64,000 bases of DNA from Ruminococcus albus AD2013. GTDB taxonomy: Bacteria; Bacillota; Clostridia; Oscillospirales; Ruminococcaceae. Shown here piece after piece: positions 51,401 through 60,111 of the stretch. Positions within the stretch are counted from its first letter, which is position 1. Each line of letters opens with the position of its first letter. Below the pieces are notes generated by a model. The model saw only the letters and a program-made list of their open reading frames with translations, searched no databases and was not told the DNA's origin. Position numbers and translations under genes: made by a program. The stretch is from positions 1,860,001 through 1,924,000 of the forward strand of contig NZ_JAGS01000001.1 of assembly GCF_000526775.1 (NCBI RefSeq), given 5' to 3'.

Positions 51401-51528
51401 CTGCATCATGGGTAGATTACATCTGCGGCGAAACACTTTCCGACAACAGAGATTTTGCTGATGCTGATACTTCCTATGAGGTAGAGTATGAGGACGGCAG
51501 AAAGGTAACTGTTGCACTTAAAAAGTAA
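48406..51528 (+). CDS. ileS: Isoleucyl-tRNA synthetase, eukaryote-like type 2
   Basis: The 1040-residue class I synthetase starts with GTG 48406. TTG 48415 is better spaced from AGGTG and may be the true start. The signature region reads PTGKPHHGTIL (residues 57-60 HHGT) rather than the usual HxGH. The second signature is KLSKS (about 606-610). The editing domain contains TTTPWTLPSNL (about 230). There is no C-terminal zinc finger of the usual bacterial form. Length and motifs place it in the eukaryote-like group associated with natural mupirocin tolerance. valS follows 68 bp downstream. Confidence 0.95.
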   Translation: MNNLKYEELAGKPNIPEIQEDVLKFWKDESVFEKSVNKEAPEVVFYDGPPFPTGKPHHGTILVSFIKDMIARYWTMKGYKVPRVWGWDCHGLPIENQVEKDLGIDDKNYIENTLGIDKFNDKCFELVSGNNEAWKEYVEQMARWVDYDGAYKTMNPTFMESVMWAFKQCYDKGLIYRDYRVTPYCTHCETSLSISDTRESDSTRPRQDRWIITKFKTEEVIDGKPVFFLAWTTTPWTLPSNLCLAVGKDLEYAFCDVGDEIFIACTAVLPRYDKIFGKEPKIVKTAKGEELVGRTYEPLFPYFADLKDKAFRVVTADYVGADEGVGIVHTAPAFGEDDYWTCKNNGIPLVNPVDAKGRFTEEVTDFYEKDGEKNVIEMNPTVIRFLYEQGKAVADGTIEHNYPHCWRCKRPLIYKAMDAWYFDVTKIKDKLIAQNENINWVPETVKHGRFGKWLENARDWNISRNRYWSTPIPIWECDKCGKRVVLGSIDEIEEKSGVRLTNLHRQYMDKIKFKCDCPDCDGTMVRVPEVLDCWFESGSVPFAQKHYPFENKEWFDSHFPSDFIVEYTGQIRCWFYYLHVLSVALFDKPCFSNCVVHGTILAKDGKKLSKSSRNYTDPMELMKKFGTDAFRLYLYQTNAMLIGDLQFDDNGISDALQQIIFPLWNACNFYISYANIDDFKPESLTPPTSDNQLDRWMLAKLWEASEAISKNMDAYFVNKYVENLIELVDGLTNWFIRRSRRRFWEKGLSEDKKNAYETLYYVLVNMCKLFAPAAPIIAEKLYKTLTGGYSVHLESWADIPENFRDDKLLDEVKLVRSVIYLARSIRSKNNVKNRQPLSELCVALSDSEGNAVVESFKDIIAEELNVKEVKILESAESVAEIKYAPNFNEIRNRYPDRIPDIIKAVKSGKFKLGEKAVLNINGTDEEFDAEVILVTYQAKAGQHVASDKGIVVSLDLTITDELRDEGFARDIVRSIQDARRKLGCAITDRISMKLTGDVPASWVDYICGETLSDNRDFADADTSYEVEYEDGRKVTVALKK

Positions 51529-51539
51529 TTATACTGTCA

Positions 51540-51573
51540 TACCCCCGTTTCCGCAAGGCGGAGGCGGGGTATG
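51540..51573. other. Hairpin between ileS and valS
   Basis: ATACCCCCG and CGGGGTAT pair with an inner CCGC/GCGG stem. No T run follows, so read-through into valS is likely. Confidence 0.5.
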
Positions 51574-51595
51574 GATTTTGAAAGGATAAGTCATA

Positions 51596-54289
51596 ATGAA
51601 AGAATTATCAAAGACCTACGACCCTCGCGAAGTTGAGAGCCGTACATATAAGGCATGGGAGGAAGCAGGCTGCTTCCGCGGCGTTGCCGACCCCAAGAAA
51701 AAGCCCTATTCCATAGCTATGCCGCCCCCGAACGTAACAGGTCAGCTGCATATGGGTCACGCTGTTGACAACACCATGCAGGATATACTCACCCGTTTCA
51801 AGAGAATGCAGGGCTATGCAGCACTGTGGATACCCGGCACCGACCACGCAGCTATCGCCACCGAAGCCAAGATAGTTGAGGCTATGCGTCAGGAGGGTAT
51901 CACAAAGGCTGACCTCGGACGTGACAAGTTCATGGAGAGAGCATGGGCATGGAAAGAGAAGTTCGGCGGACGTATCGTTGAACAGCTGAGAACTCTTGGT
52001 ACTTCCTGCGACTGGGAGAGAGAGCATTTCACTATGGACGACCAGTGCTCAAAGGCTGTACTGGAAGTATTTGTAAAGCTCTACGAAGAGGGTCTTATCT
52101 ACCGCGGAAACCGCATGGTAAACTGGTGCCCCAAATGTCAGACATCCATCTCCGATGCGGAAGTTGAGTACGACAACAAGGACGGCAATTTCTGGCATAT
52201 ACTCTATAAGGTAAAAGAGACAGGCGAGTTCCTTGAGATAGCTACCACCCGTCCCGAAACTATGCTGGGCGATACCGCAGTTGCCATCAACGAGGAAGAC
52301 CCCAGATACAAGCACCTCCACGGCTGCCACGTCATACTCCCCCTGCTTGACAAGGAGATACCCATAGTATGCGACGAACACGCCGATATGGAAAAGGGTA
52401 CAGGCGTAGTTAAGATAACTCCCGCCCATGACCCCAACGACTTTGAAGTTGGTCAGAGACATTCTCTGCCCAGCGTAAGATGCTTCACCTATGACGGCCA
52501 TATGACAGGCGCTGAGGATAAGGCAGCTTACGAAGAACTGAAAGCCAGCGGTCTGATGGCTGAGGGTGAGCCCGAAGTTCTCGACTGCGGCAAGTACGCA
52601 GGCATGACCACAGTTGAAGCAAGAAAGGTCATCGTTGCCGACCTCGAAGCTCTTGGTCTGCTGAAAGAAGTTGAACCTCTGAAGCACGATGTAGGCACCT
52701 GCTACCGCTGCCACTCCACCATCGAGCCTATGATATCCAAGCAGTGGTTCGTTAAAATGAAGCCTCTGGCTGAACCTGCAATAAAAGCAGTTGAAGATGG
52801 CAAGATCAAGTTTGTTCCCGAAAGATTCACCAAGACCTATCTCAACTGGATGAATAATACAAGAGACTGGTGTATTTCCCGTCAGCTGTGGTGGGGTCAT
52901 CGTATCCCCGCATGGTACTGCGCTGACTGCGGCGAGATAAACGTAGCCAAGGAAGCTCCCTGCAAGTGTAAAAAGTGCGGCAGCACCAACCTCACTCAGG
53001 ACGAGGACTCACTGGATACATGGTTCTCATCTGCACTGTGGCCTTTCAGCATACTTGGCTGGCCCGATAAGCAGAGTGACGATTTCAACTACTTCTACCC
53101 CACAAGCACACTGGTAACAGGCTATGATATCATCGGCTTCTGGGTAAGCAGAATGATATTCTCCGGTCTTGCATATACAGGCAAGGCACCCTTTGATACC
53201 GTACTTATCCACGGTATAGTAAGAGATTCCCAGGGCAGAAAGATGTCCAAGTCTCTGGGCAACGGCATCGACCCTCTGGAGGTAATCGACCAGTACGGCG
53301 CTGACGCTCTGAGATTCATGCTGGTACAGGGATCTTCTCCCGGAAACGATATGCGTTACAGCGAAGAAAAGATCGTTGCCATGAGAAACTTCACCAACAA
53401 GATATGGAACGCTTCCAGATTCCTGCTGATGAACATGACCATCGACAAGATCGAGCTTCCCAAGGAACTGACCCTTGAAGATAAGTGGATACTCTCCAGC
53501 CTGAACAAGGTGACAAAGGAAGTTACCTACAACCTCGAACACTTCGAGATGGGCGTAGCCGCACAGAAGGTATATGACTTCATCTGGAACAGCTTCTGCG
53601 ACTGGTATATCGAGCTGGCAAAGAACCGTTTCAACGGCGAGGACGCACAGGCTAAGAAGAATGTAGAGAACGTTCTTGCTTATGTACTGACAGATATACT
53701 GAAAATGCTCCACCCCTTCATGCCTTTCATTACCGAGGAAATATATCAGGCACTCCCACACGATGAGGGCTACCTGATGATGCAGAGCTGGCCCGAGTAC
53801 AAGGCTGAGCTTGACTTCCCTGCTGACGAGGCAAGAATGGAAAAGATCATGGAAGCAGTACGCGCTGTCCGTGAGTGCCGTTCGGGTCATAACGTTCCCA
53901 ATTCCAGAAAGGCGCACATCACCATAGTTACAGCAAATACCGCTGACTATGCCGAAGCTGCTGACTTCCTGAAGAGACTTGCAAGCGCTTCCGAGGTAAC
54001 AGTTACCGCTGATGAACCTGCTGATGCAAGCGGCATGGTAACAGTTGCTACCGCTGATGCAAAACTGCTCCTGCCTCTCAGAGAGCTTGTTGATATCGAA
54101 GCTGAAAAGGCACGTATCACCAAGGAGCTTGAAAAGGCAAACAAGGAACTGGACTTTGTAAACAGCAAGCTGAACAACGAAAAGTTCATGTCCAAGGCAC
54201 CCGAAAAGGTAGTTAACGAGATACGTGAGAAAGAGGTCAAGGCTAAGGCACTTGTAGCTAATCTCACCGAGATGCTCAATAACCTCTGA
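51596..54289 (+). CDS. valS: Valyl-tRNA synthetase
   Basis: The 897-residue class I synthetase starts at ATG 51596 behind AAAGGA. Signatures: PPPNVTGQLHMGHAV (about 42-56) and KMSKSLGNG (about 545). The editing domain contains TTRPETMLGDTAVAI. The C-terminal anticodon domain is followed by the ValRS coiled-coil arm (about 830-897, LRELVDIEAEKARITKELEK). Length normal. Likely co-transcribed with ileS; no T-box is visible in front of either gene. Confidence 0.97.
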   Translation: MKELSKTYDPREVESRTYKAWEEAGCFRGVADPKKKPYSIAMPPPNVTGQLHMGHAVDNTMQDILTRFKRMQGYAALWIPGTDHAAIATEAKIVEAMRQEGITKADLGRDKFMERAWAWKEKFGGRIVEQLRTLGTSCDWEREHFTMDDQCSKAVLEVFVKLYEEGLIYRGNRMVNWCPKCQTSISDAEVEYDNKDGNFWHILYKVKETGEFLEIATTRPETMLGDTAVAINEEDPRYKHLHGCHVILPLLDKEIPIVCDEHADMEKGTGVVKITPAHDPNDFEVGQRHSLPSVRCFTYDGHMTGAEDKAAYEELKASGLMAEGEPEVLDCGKYAGMTTVEARKVIVADLEALGLLKEVEPLKHDVGTCYRCHSTIEPMISKQWFVKMKPLAEPAIKAVEDGKIKFVPERFTKTYLNWMNNTRDWCISRQLWWGHRIPAWYCADCGEINVAKEAPCKCKKCGSTNLTQDEDSLDTWFSSALWPFSILGWPDKQSDDFNYFYPTSTLVTGYDIIGFWVSRMIFSGLAYTGKAPFDTVLIHGIVRDSQGRKMSKSLGNGIDPLEVIDQYGADALRFMLVQGSSPGNDMRYSEEKIVAMRNFTNKIWNASRFLLMNMTIDKIELPKELTLEDKWILSSLNKVTKEVTYNLEHFEMGVAAQKVYDFIWNSFCDWYIELAKNRFNGEDAQAKKNVENVLAYVLTDILKMLHPFMPFITEEIYQALPHDEGYLMMQSWPEYKAELDFPADEARMEKIMEAVRAVRECRSGHNVPNSRKAHITIVTANTADYAEAADFLKRLASASEVTVTADEPADASGMVTVATADAKLLLPLRELVDIEAEKARITKELEKANKELDFVNSKLNNEKFMSKAPEKVVNEIREKEVKAKALVANLTEMLNNL

Positions 54290-54305
54290 TAAGCATATAA
54301 AATCA

Positions 54306-54340
54306 AGCCATAGCACAAATACGTGCTATGGCTTTTTGTT
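54306..54340 (+). terminator. Terminator of ileS-valS
   Basis: AGCCATAGCAC and GTGCTATGGCT pair perfectly and are followed by TTTTTG. It lies between convergent genes. Confidence 0.88.
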
Positions 54341-54347
54341 TTGGATA

Positions 54348-56177
54348 TCACGTTGTAAGGTCTTTTATGTACCTCGCAGAATAGAAATTGCTGCCCACAA
54401 GGTAGGCTCCACGCTCTATCATTTCAACAGCGTCTCCGACCTTGTCACAGCTGAGTATCACAGGTTTCAGCTTCTTTTCTTTAAGAAGCTCCGCCGTTTC
54501 CTCTGTGTAGGTCTGTGCCACCATGGATATAGTATCTATCCCGTATTTTTTGCACACCGCGAAAGCCTTGTTACGGTAATCTTCCCGCTCCGCAGGGTCG
54601 GTGGAATCTTTCAGGAAGTATACTATCGTGCAGTCACATTCCAGCGTTTTCCAGAACTTTATATCCTTCTCCCGCTGAAAGCGTATCATCGTCCGCTTTT
54701 TGCCGAGCCCCGTAGCTTTCAGTATCTTCGCCGTTTCTTTCAGCAGATCTTCGTGCTGTTCCTTAGGTGGTATGCCGATGTCTATCATCAGCCGCGCATT
54801 TCCCCTTACAGCAAATTCCTTTGCCACCTCTTCAAAACTACAGGTCTTGTACTTTCCGTCATACTTAGCCGTCAGAAAATCCTTCGACGGTATACCCAGA
54901 CGGCTGTTCTCATTGTACTCAATGCCCAGCATTTTCAGGTTTTTCTCCGACCAGCTGTTCACACATACCGCTTTCAGGTCTGAGGTCAGCCGCACATCAG
55001 CCTCGAATACTGTGCATCCGTTTTCCAGCCTTCGTCTCATCTCGCAAAGGTTATTCAGTGCCTTGTACTTGTGCTGTACGCCCCCCAGCCCGACTTCCAT
55101 TATCTTGTCTGACAGTCTGTCCTCATTCTTTACTCCGCGCGGTCTGCATTCTTTCCTTAAAAATCTTTTCAGCTCATACGGCGCCCATAGCTTGCTTACA
55201 GCCCCTGCCGATTTTCCGCCCTCGAACATCGCTCTGTCCAGCATGATCATAACTTTATCCGCATTGAGTTCTTCAGGCTCGATATATCTTTCGGGAGTAC
55301 CTATCTTCTCGCCCCACATTCTAAGCTTGTCGTTCCATACAAGACCCACGCAGGGCAGTCCCAGCGCACATGAAGTTATGCAGGCGTGCATCCTCACCGC
55401 CACCACAGCCTTGAATCCGCACAGATACTTCACCAGCTGTCTTGAAGACCCAACCTGAGGCAGTTTCTCACAGTCCAGCATCTTGCAAAGCTTCACCGCG
55501 AACTTCTCATCGCTGTCAAAACCGTTGGTGAATATCTTCCATTTCAAACCGCGTTCTGTCAGCTTGTCCGTAAGGTCTTTCCAGAACGCCAGCATATACT
55601 CCTCGTCGATATCCGCCGCGCCGTAATCCGCGAATATATCTCCGCGGGCAACATTCAGCCCGATGACATCGCTTTTCTCAGGCACTTCACGGTACACCTT
55701 ATCCGCCCATACCGCGGTATCGAACACAGGCTTTACCCTCAGCCCCTTTCGGACAGCATACTCGTTTTTGAACAATTCGTAATCGTCCCTTATGGTCACA
55801 GCCTTGACAGTTTCCGAATTCAGAGCCCGTTTCAGCCGCTGACAACGCTCGTTGTTCTCATCATAGCCCTCAACACCCATAGCATTCAGGAACACAGGAA
55901 CGCCGCATTTTTCAGCTTCTTCCACTATCTCAGATATACGCTCGCAGAAATCCTCGTGCTCATATTTGATAAGTCCGCCCCCTGCGAAAACCACAGCATC
56001 AACATACCTTATCTGATGCAGGTCGCAGCTCATAATACTGTATCTCAGAATTTTTGCGGTCTTGTCAGCCCTGCCCAGAACCTTGTGCAGAAGATACTCG
56101 GTACAATCGGCAATAATAGTATCTCCATAGTTTTTATTTGTAATACATACAAGCAGTATTTTAAGTCCCTGTTCCAT
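54348..56177 (-). CDS. Polysaccharide pyruvyltransferase fused to a GDPD-like domain
   Basis: The 609-residue protein starts at ATG 56177, 11 nt after AAGGGGG; a longer frame has no SD. Residues about 1-350 match the CsaB/PS_pyruv_trans family: NKNYGDTIIADCTEYLL, FAGGGLIKYEHEDF, and KAVVAVRMHACITSCALGLPCVGLVWNDK. Residues about 360-609 look like a glycerophosphodiester phosphodiesterase barrel: HKYKALNNLCEMRRRLENG, CTVFEADVRLTSD, and a late CDKVGDAVEMIERGAYLVGS. The first GDPD catalytic motif (HRG) is changed to HKY, so activity is uncertain. It may modify or trim an envelope glycopolymer. This pairing in one chain is unusual. Confidence 0.75.
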   Translation of the reverse strand: MEQGLKILLVCITNKNYGDTIIADCTEYLLHKVLGRADKTAKILRYSIMSCDLHQIRYVDAVVFAGGGLIKYEHEDFCERISEIVEEAEKCGVPVFLNAMGVEGYDENNERCQRLKRALNSETVKAVTIRDDYELFKNEYAVRKGLRVKPVFDTAVWADKVYREVPEKSDVIGLNVARGDIFADYGAADIDEEYMLAFWKDLTDKLTERGLKWKIFTNGFDSDEKFAVKLCKMLDCEKLPQVGSSRQLVKYLCGFKAVVAVRMHACITSCALGLPCVGLVWNDKLRMWGEKIGTPERYIEPEELNADKVMIMLDRAMFEGGKSAGAVSKLWAPYELKRFLRKECRPRGVKNEDRLSDKIMEVGLGGVQHKYKALNNLCEMRRRLENGCTVFEADVRLTSDLKAVCVNSWSEKNLKMLGIEYNENSRLGIPSKDFLTAKYDGKYKTCSFEEVAKEFAVRGNARLMIDIGIPPKEQHEDLLKETAKILKATGLGKKRTMIRFQREKDIKFWKTLECDCTIVYFLKDSTDPAEREDYRNKAFAVCKKYGIDTISMVAQTYTEETAELLKEKKLKPVILSCDKVGDAVEMIERGAYLVGSNFYSARYIKDLTT

Positions 56178-56414
56178 ATCCGGATAAGCCCCCTTATGCG
56201 CTGTTTGCACTGTCATGATTATAACATATTATCATTCAAATGTAAAGAGTTAAGTAAATTTTACTTTAAATTGCATAAATATTTTTTCTGATTTGACTTT
56301 GCATTAATATCGGCTTTTCAGATACTCACAAAAGGAGCGCTGAGTCTTGTCACTAAATATCTGCTTTTATTTCACAATATATTTACTTTTAAACGATGAT
56401 TGTTATGCGGTATA
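56178..56414. other. AT-rich intergenic stretch
   Basis: No gene, clear promoter or terminator was recognised between the PST-GDPD start and repeat copy R4. Confidence 0.4.
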
Positions 56415-56728
56415 AGTACTGACGTTACTGCGGTATCAGGTCGCCCCTGACGGGTCGAGAAATCAACGAGCGTTCCGCCGTTGATTTCGGGCGCGGCAAT
56501 ATGTTTACGGACGCAGAAAGAGCGTGGACGTTTGATTGTCCACGCTCTGAATTTCTTTATTGCCGTGCCTTTTTGACAGGGGCGGAAGTTTGCTGTGCTA
56601 TTTATGGCTTAGTTGCCGCATCGCTTTTGCGCCTTGATGCGAGGGCTCTGCCCTCGCGCTCCCGCAAGCTTTTCGCGAAAAGCTTGACCAAAAGCTCTCT
56701 TCCTTGGCATTCTTATCCAACTTCGTGG
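56415..56728 (+). repeat. Structured intergenic repeat, copy R4
   Basis: It begins ACTGCGGTATCAGGTCGCCC, then GGGTCGAGAAATCAACG with a GATTTCGGGCG arm. A GGCGCGGCAATA/TATTGCCGTGCC stem encloses AGAGCGTGGAC/GTCCACGCTCT. GCTATTTATGGCTTAGTTGC and AAGCTTTTCGCGAAAAGCTT follow, and it ends CTTGGCATTCTTA. It sits between the divergent-end PST-GDPD gene and the WG-repeat gene stop. Confidence 0.85.
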
Positions 56729-56740
56729 TTGCCCTGCCAA

Positions 56741-56775
56741 CAATTATGAATTATGAATTATGAATTATGAATTTA
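56741..56775. repeat. AT-rich microrepeat
   Basis: Four tandem units of ATTATGAATT type abut the end of the WG-repeat gene. They are the reverse complement of the unit at 42435-42468. Confidence 0.75.
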
Positions 56776-58164
56776 ATATGCCGGGTCGGCGGGTGCTGGG
56801 TCTGTATAGCCCGGATCTATCGGCGCAGGATCTACATAACCCGGATCAGGTGTGACAGGATCTGTGTAACCCGGATCGGGTGTTACAGGGTCGGTATAAC
56901 CGGGGTCAACAGGATCTGTCAATACAGGTTCTGTATTATTCGGGTCTGTCCATTCGGATGGTGTAGTTACTACATTTCCGTACTCATCGGTTACTACATT
57001 TGCCCAATCGGTATACTCGGGCTGGCTTTCGGTAGTATCGGATGTGGTAGCTGTCCAATAGGTCGAACCCGATGTGGTGGTCGCCATAGATGAGGAATCA
57101 TCCTTGGGCTTTTCTTCTTCGATTATATCGCCCATCTGGATAACGCCCCAGAAATCGTTCTGCTTGACCCATGCCCTGCCGTTGTTGATGGGTCTGGCCT
57201 GTGCGAATTCGCCTGCGCGTACTACCTGATTGCCCTCGAAATCGTAGTAGCTGTAATAGCCGTCCTTATATATAGGTACATAGTCATCACAGAAGAGGTA
57301 GGGGTGGACTATTGCGGGATCATCGGTTGTCATACCGTTATATGCATTGGGGTCGCCGTCGCAGATGAAGTCGATAACAACATTTCCGTCAGTATCGAGA
57401 TAGCCCCATTTATCGTCCTCGTTCCTGAATGCCACAAGTGTGGAACCTACGCCCTTATAGGAGGGTGCATAGAAAGCGGTATACACCATATCCGTCAGCA
57501 GTTTGCCGCTTTTTGCAAGTCCGCAGAGTGCGCCGTCGGGGACAGATACCTCTAAATTGCCGTAGTCGTCCATCTCAACATTCGCTTCGGTTACGGGAAC
57601 TGTCTTTTTGCCTGTATACTCGGTCACGCTTTTGCTGCCGTGCTTGCCCTCGAATACTTTCTGGGATTTTATATCCAGAAAATACTGGGGAGAATCGTCA
57701 TTGGTGTGCTGAGGTGTTGAGGATATCTTCCTATCCTTATCTATGGTGCAGTACTCATATTCCTCGTTGCGTTCATCGATGATATTCAAAAGAACTATCT
57801 CGCCGCAGCTGCATACATAGTAATCTTCGTATGCGGGCTTGATTATATAGTTGCCTGCGTAGTCGATAAGACCGTACTTGCCGTTCTGCCTTATGACGGA
57901 ATAGTTGATATATGATCTGTTATCGGCATTATCGGGGTCTATCGTGCTGGCATCGAATGAGATGATATTATCTGCCTGGATAGAGGGCTGTATCAGCCAG
58001 CTGTACACCTGTTCTGCATCGCCTGTTTCGGTAGGGCTGTAGTTGTAGGAATCGGTCATATTATCGCCGTTGTTGTTATTTGAGGTGATGCCGGGTACTG
58101 AACAGCCTGCGAAAATAAACGCAGAAACTGCCGCAGCTATGGTGCTGCGCAATATTTTATTCAT
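56773..58164 (-). CDS. WG-repeat lipoprotein with Pro/Asp/Tyr-rich tail
   Basis: The 463-residue protein starts at ATG 58164 behind AGGAGG. The lipobox is IFAGC (Cys about 21). At least three WG repeats are visible (GKYGLIDYAGNYIIKPAYE, DKWGYLDTDGNVVIDF, DFWGVIQMGD). The last 50 residues are a degenerate repeat of DPGYTDPVTP units, encoded by near-identical DNA at about 56780-56900, ending ADPAY. The tail could span the wall. Function unknown; WG-repeat lipoproteins are usually surface proteins. Confidence 0.85.
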   Translation of the reverse strand: MNKILRSTIAAAVSAFIFAGCSVPGITSNNNNGDNMTDSYNYSPTETGDAEQVYSWLIQPSIQADNIISFDASTIDPDNADNRSYINYSVIRQNGKYGLIDYAGNYIIKPAYEDYYVCSCGEIVLLNIIDERNEEYEYCTIDKDRKISSTPQHTNDDSPQYFLDIKSQKVFEGKHGSKSVTEYTGKKTVPVTEANVEMDDYGNLEVSVPDGALCGLAKSGKLLTDMVYTAFYAPSYKGVGSTLVAFRNEDDKWGYLDTDGNVVIDFICDGDPNAYNGMTTDDPAIVHPYLFCDDYVPIYKDGYYSYYDFEGNQVVRAGEFAQARPINNGRAWVKQNDFWGVIQMGDIIEEEKPKDDSSSMATTTSGSTYWTATTSDTTESQPEYTDWANVVTDEYGNVVTTPSEWTDPNNTEPVLTDPVDPGYTDPVTPDPGYTDPVTPDPGYVDPAPIDPGYTDPAPADPAY

Positions 58165-58313
58165 TTTAATCCTCCTAACGATATGTGCGCACAAAGTACG
58201 GTGGGATATGGCTTTGACATACCGATGGCTGTGCGCAGGTCTGCCTTTCTTTAAAATGATAGTCAATATCTGTATTTTTCTTTATGCAGTTATTAACAAA
58301 ACACCTAATAATT

Positions 58314-58342
58314 ATTATATACCATCACAGCCTTCATGTCAA
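58314..58342 (-). promoter_or_regulatory. Promoter of the WG-repeat lipoprotein gene
   Basis: On the minus strand TTGACA (58342-58337), 17 bp, TATAAT (58319-58314), with a leader of about 145 nt. Confidence 0.8.
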
Positions 58343-58427
58343 TATCGGGAGATAATGTGGCAGGTGAAATTTTCATCACATTAGACAACGATTTTGTGTT
58401 TTTTTTGCACAAAAATAACAGCGGCGC

Positions 58428-58463
58428 AAAAAAGGACGTTCCCGCAAAAGTCGGAAACGTCCC
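58428..58463 (-). terminator. Terminator of the Xre-type gene
   Basis: On the minus strand GGACGTT and AACGTCC pair around a loop and are followed by TTTTTT, about 80 bp past the stop. The rest of 58165-58544 holds only the promoter above. Confidence 0.75.
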
Positions 58464-58544
58464 GTGGAAAAGCTTATACGGCACACCACTTAATTGGCTT
58501 GCATAATGAAGTACATTAAGTGATATGCATAATGCCGATTTTTA

Positions 58545-59090
58545 TCAGGTCATTTTTCTGCGTATCTCGCAAACCCTGCCGATGATGCGCAGATCGAGGT
58601 CTGCGGCTTCTTTTCTGGGGTCGGAGAATTCGCGGAAATACACGCGGTCACCGATGCCCTCTTTCACTACGGCGTAAAGTCCTGCCGCGCCTATCTCATC
58701 GATGCTTACAAGGAGATAATCCCCGAACATCACGAAAGGACGATTCTTGTCATCGCGGCATATATAAAAGCGGTAGCTGCCGTGTTCGGTATCGGCGTAT
58801 TCCTCGCCCCATGGATTCTTGGGGTCATCGGCGCTGTACACGGGAACTTTGTGTACATCGTCGGAACTTCCGCTGTTTGAATTATTTGAACTTTCATACC
58901 CGAGAAGAGCACCCTTAGTTGTGCCCAGTGCCTGTGCGAGGGCTGATAGCTTATCCTCACGGGGCTTGAATTTACCCGAAAGATACTGGCTTATAAAGGA
59001 TTTTGATATACCTGTGCGCTTGCTGAGTTCTGCCTGTGTAAGGGAACGTTCTGCCATGGCGGCACGGAGATTTTCAGCAAATGAACTCAT
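58545..59090 (-). CDS. Xre-family transcriptional regulator with S24-like C-terminal domain
   Basis: The 181-residue protein starts at ATG 59090 behind AAGGGGG. Residues 5-60 form an HTH_3 domain (LTQAELSKRTGISKSFISQYLSGKFKP). After a Ser/Asn linker the C-terminal part has LexA/CI-like strands (FVMFGDYLLVSIDEIGAAGLYAVVKEG), but neither catalytic Ser in a usual context nor a clear Lys is seen, so self-cleavage is doubtful. It could regulate the neighbouring lipoprotein genes; targets are unknown. Confidence 0.85.
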   Translation of the reverse strand: MSSFAENLRAAMAERSLTQAELSKRTGISKSFISQYLSGKFKPREDKLSALAQALGTTKGALLGYESSNNSNSGSSDDVHKVPVYSADDPKNPWGEEYADTEHGSYRFYICRDDKNRPFVMFGDYLLVSIDEIGAAGLYAVVKEGIGDRVYFREFSDPRKEAADLDLRIIGRVCEIRRKMT

Positions 59091-59139
59091 ATTTCTGTAC
59101 CCCCTTATATATTTGTGTTCAGAAAATCTTATCAACTAT

Positions 59140-59167
59140 ATTATAACATATCCTGCGAAAAAGTCAA
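59140..59167 (-). promoter_or_regulatory. Promoter of the Xre-type gene
   Basis: On the minus strand TTGACT (59167-59162), 16 bp, TATAAT (59145-59140). Confidence 0.7.
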
Positions 59168-59202
59168 GTAGATAATTGCTTAATATTAACCAATCATTTA
59201 AC

Positions 59203-59237
59203 AAAAAAAGCAGTATAGTCAAGGGGCTATACTGCTT
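59203..59237 (-). terminator. Terminator after the lipoprotein pair
   Basis: On the minus strand AGCAGTATAG and CTATACTGCT pair, followed by seven T residues. Confidence 0.85.
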
Positions 59238-59245
59238 TGGATATA

Positions 59246-60088
59246 TCAGTATTGAGTTTCATGAGCACTAAAAAATATAGTAGCCAGATCACCATTATAG
59301 AAAGTAAATTCAATTTCAGCGCGTAGATCATCTCTGTCAGGGGTCTTAAAGGAGGGTGCTGTGTATTTGCATATCAAAGAACCTCCGATAGAGCCGCTGT
59401 GCATATCTACGGGTTCACCGCTGTTTGCGATAAGTTCGTCCTTTTTCAGACGAAGCGGGATATTGGTATGTACCATACCCTCTCCATAGTTTGTTCCCCA
59501 CGTAACTTTATCATAGGGGCTATTTATGAGATTAATTTTAAATCTCCACAAAACGCAGTCTCTGGCATTAGATGAGTCACCCCACGGAGCAAAAGTAAGA
59601 TCTGCTCTGATAGTATCATTGACCTTGACCTGAGCTTCTACATCGTCATAATACGCAAGGTCATCATTATCAAGTTCATCGGAAAACAGTTCAACGCCTG
59701 CATCAAGGAGATCCTGAACGGTGGCTTCACCGAATTTGAAAATATGTCCGTTGCATTCAAGTGCCATATTATCAAAATCAACGTACTTTTCGCTCAGACC
59801 CTCTGCCAGCTTGAACTCCTCTTTTTCTGGCTCGGCGGGTGCAGGTGCAGTGGTGGTGGTCGCCGAGGTGGTTGTGGTGGCTTCGGTAGTGGTGGTCACT
59901 GTTGTTTCAACAGCGGGGGTTGTTTCGGTGGTCACTTCTTCGGAAGTGGCTACGGTGGTGACTTCCTCGGTAGCGGCAGTTGTTGTGGTATCTGCCTTAC
60001 TTTCGGTAGATGTCTTTGTGTCAGCATCACCGCAGGCGGTAAGGCAGAGCATTGCAGCGATGGCTGCTGTAAGCATTTTTATTTTCAT
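59246..60088 (-). CDS. Thr-rich lipoprotein, paralogue 2
   Basis: The 280-residue protein starts at ATG 60088 behind AAAGGAG. The lipobox LTAC is followed by GDADTKTSTESKADTTTTAA, nearly identical to the upstream gene. A Thr/Val/Glu linker of about 75 residues leads to a soluble domain (LECNGHIFKFGEATVQDLLDAG, LIANSGEPVDMHSG). The linker would hold the domain above the membrane. The 23-bp gap to the upstream paralogue and shared terminator indicate one operon arising by tandem duplication. No enzymatic motif seen. Confidence 0.82.
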   Translation of the reverse strand: MKIKMLTAAIAAMLCLTACGDADTKTSTESKADTTTTAATEEVTTVATSEEVTTETTPAVETTVTTTTEATTTTSATTTTAPAPAEPEKEEFKLAEGLSEKYVDFDNMALECNGHIFKFGEATVQDLLDAGVELFSDELDNDDLAYYDDVEAQVKVNDTIRADLTFAPWGDSSNARDCVLWRFKINLINSPYDKVTWGTNYGEGMVHTNIPLRLKKDELIANSGEPVDMHSGSIGGSLICKYTAPSFKTPDRDDLRAEIEFTFYNGDLATIFFSAHETQY

Positions 60089-60111
60089 TTTGCTTTTACT
60101 CCTTTCGGGGG

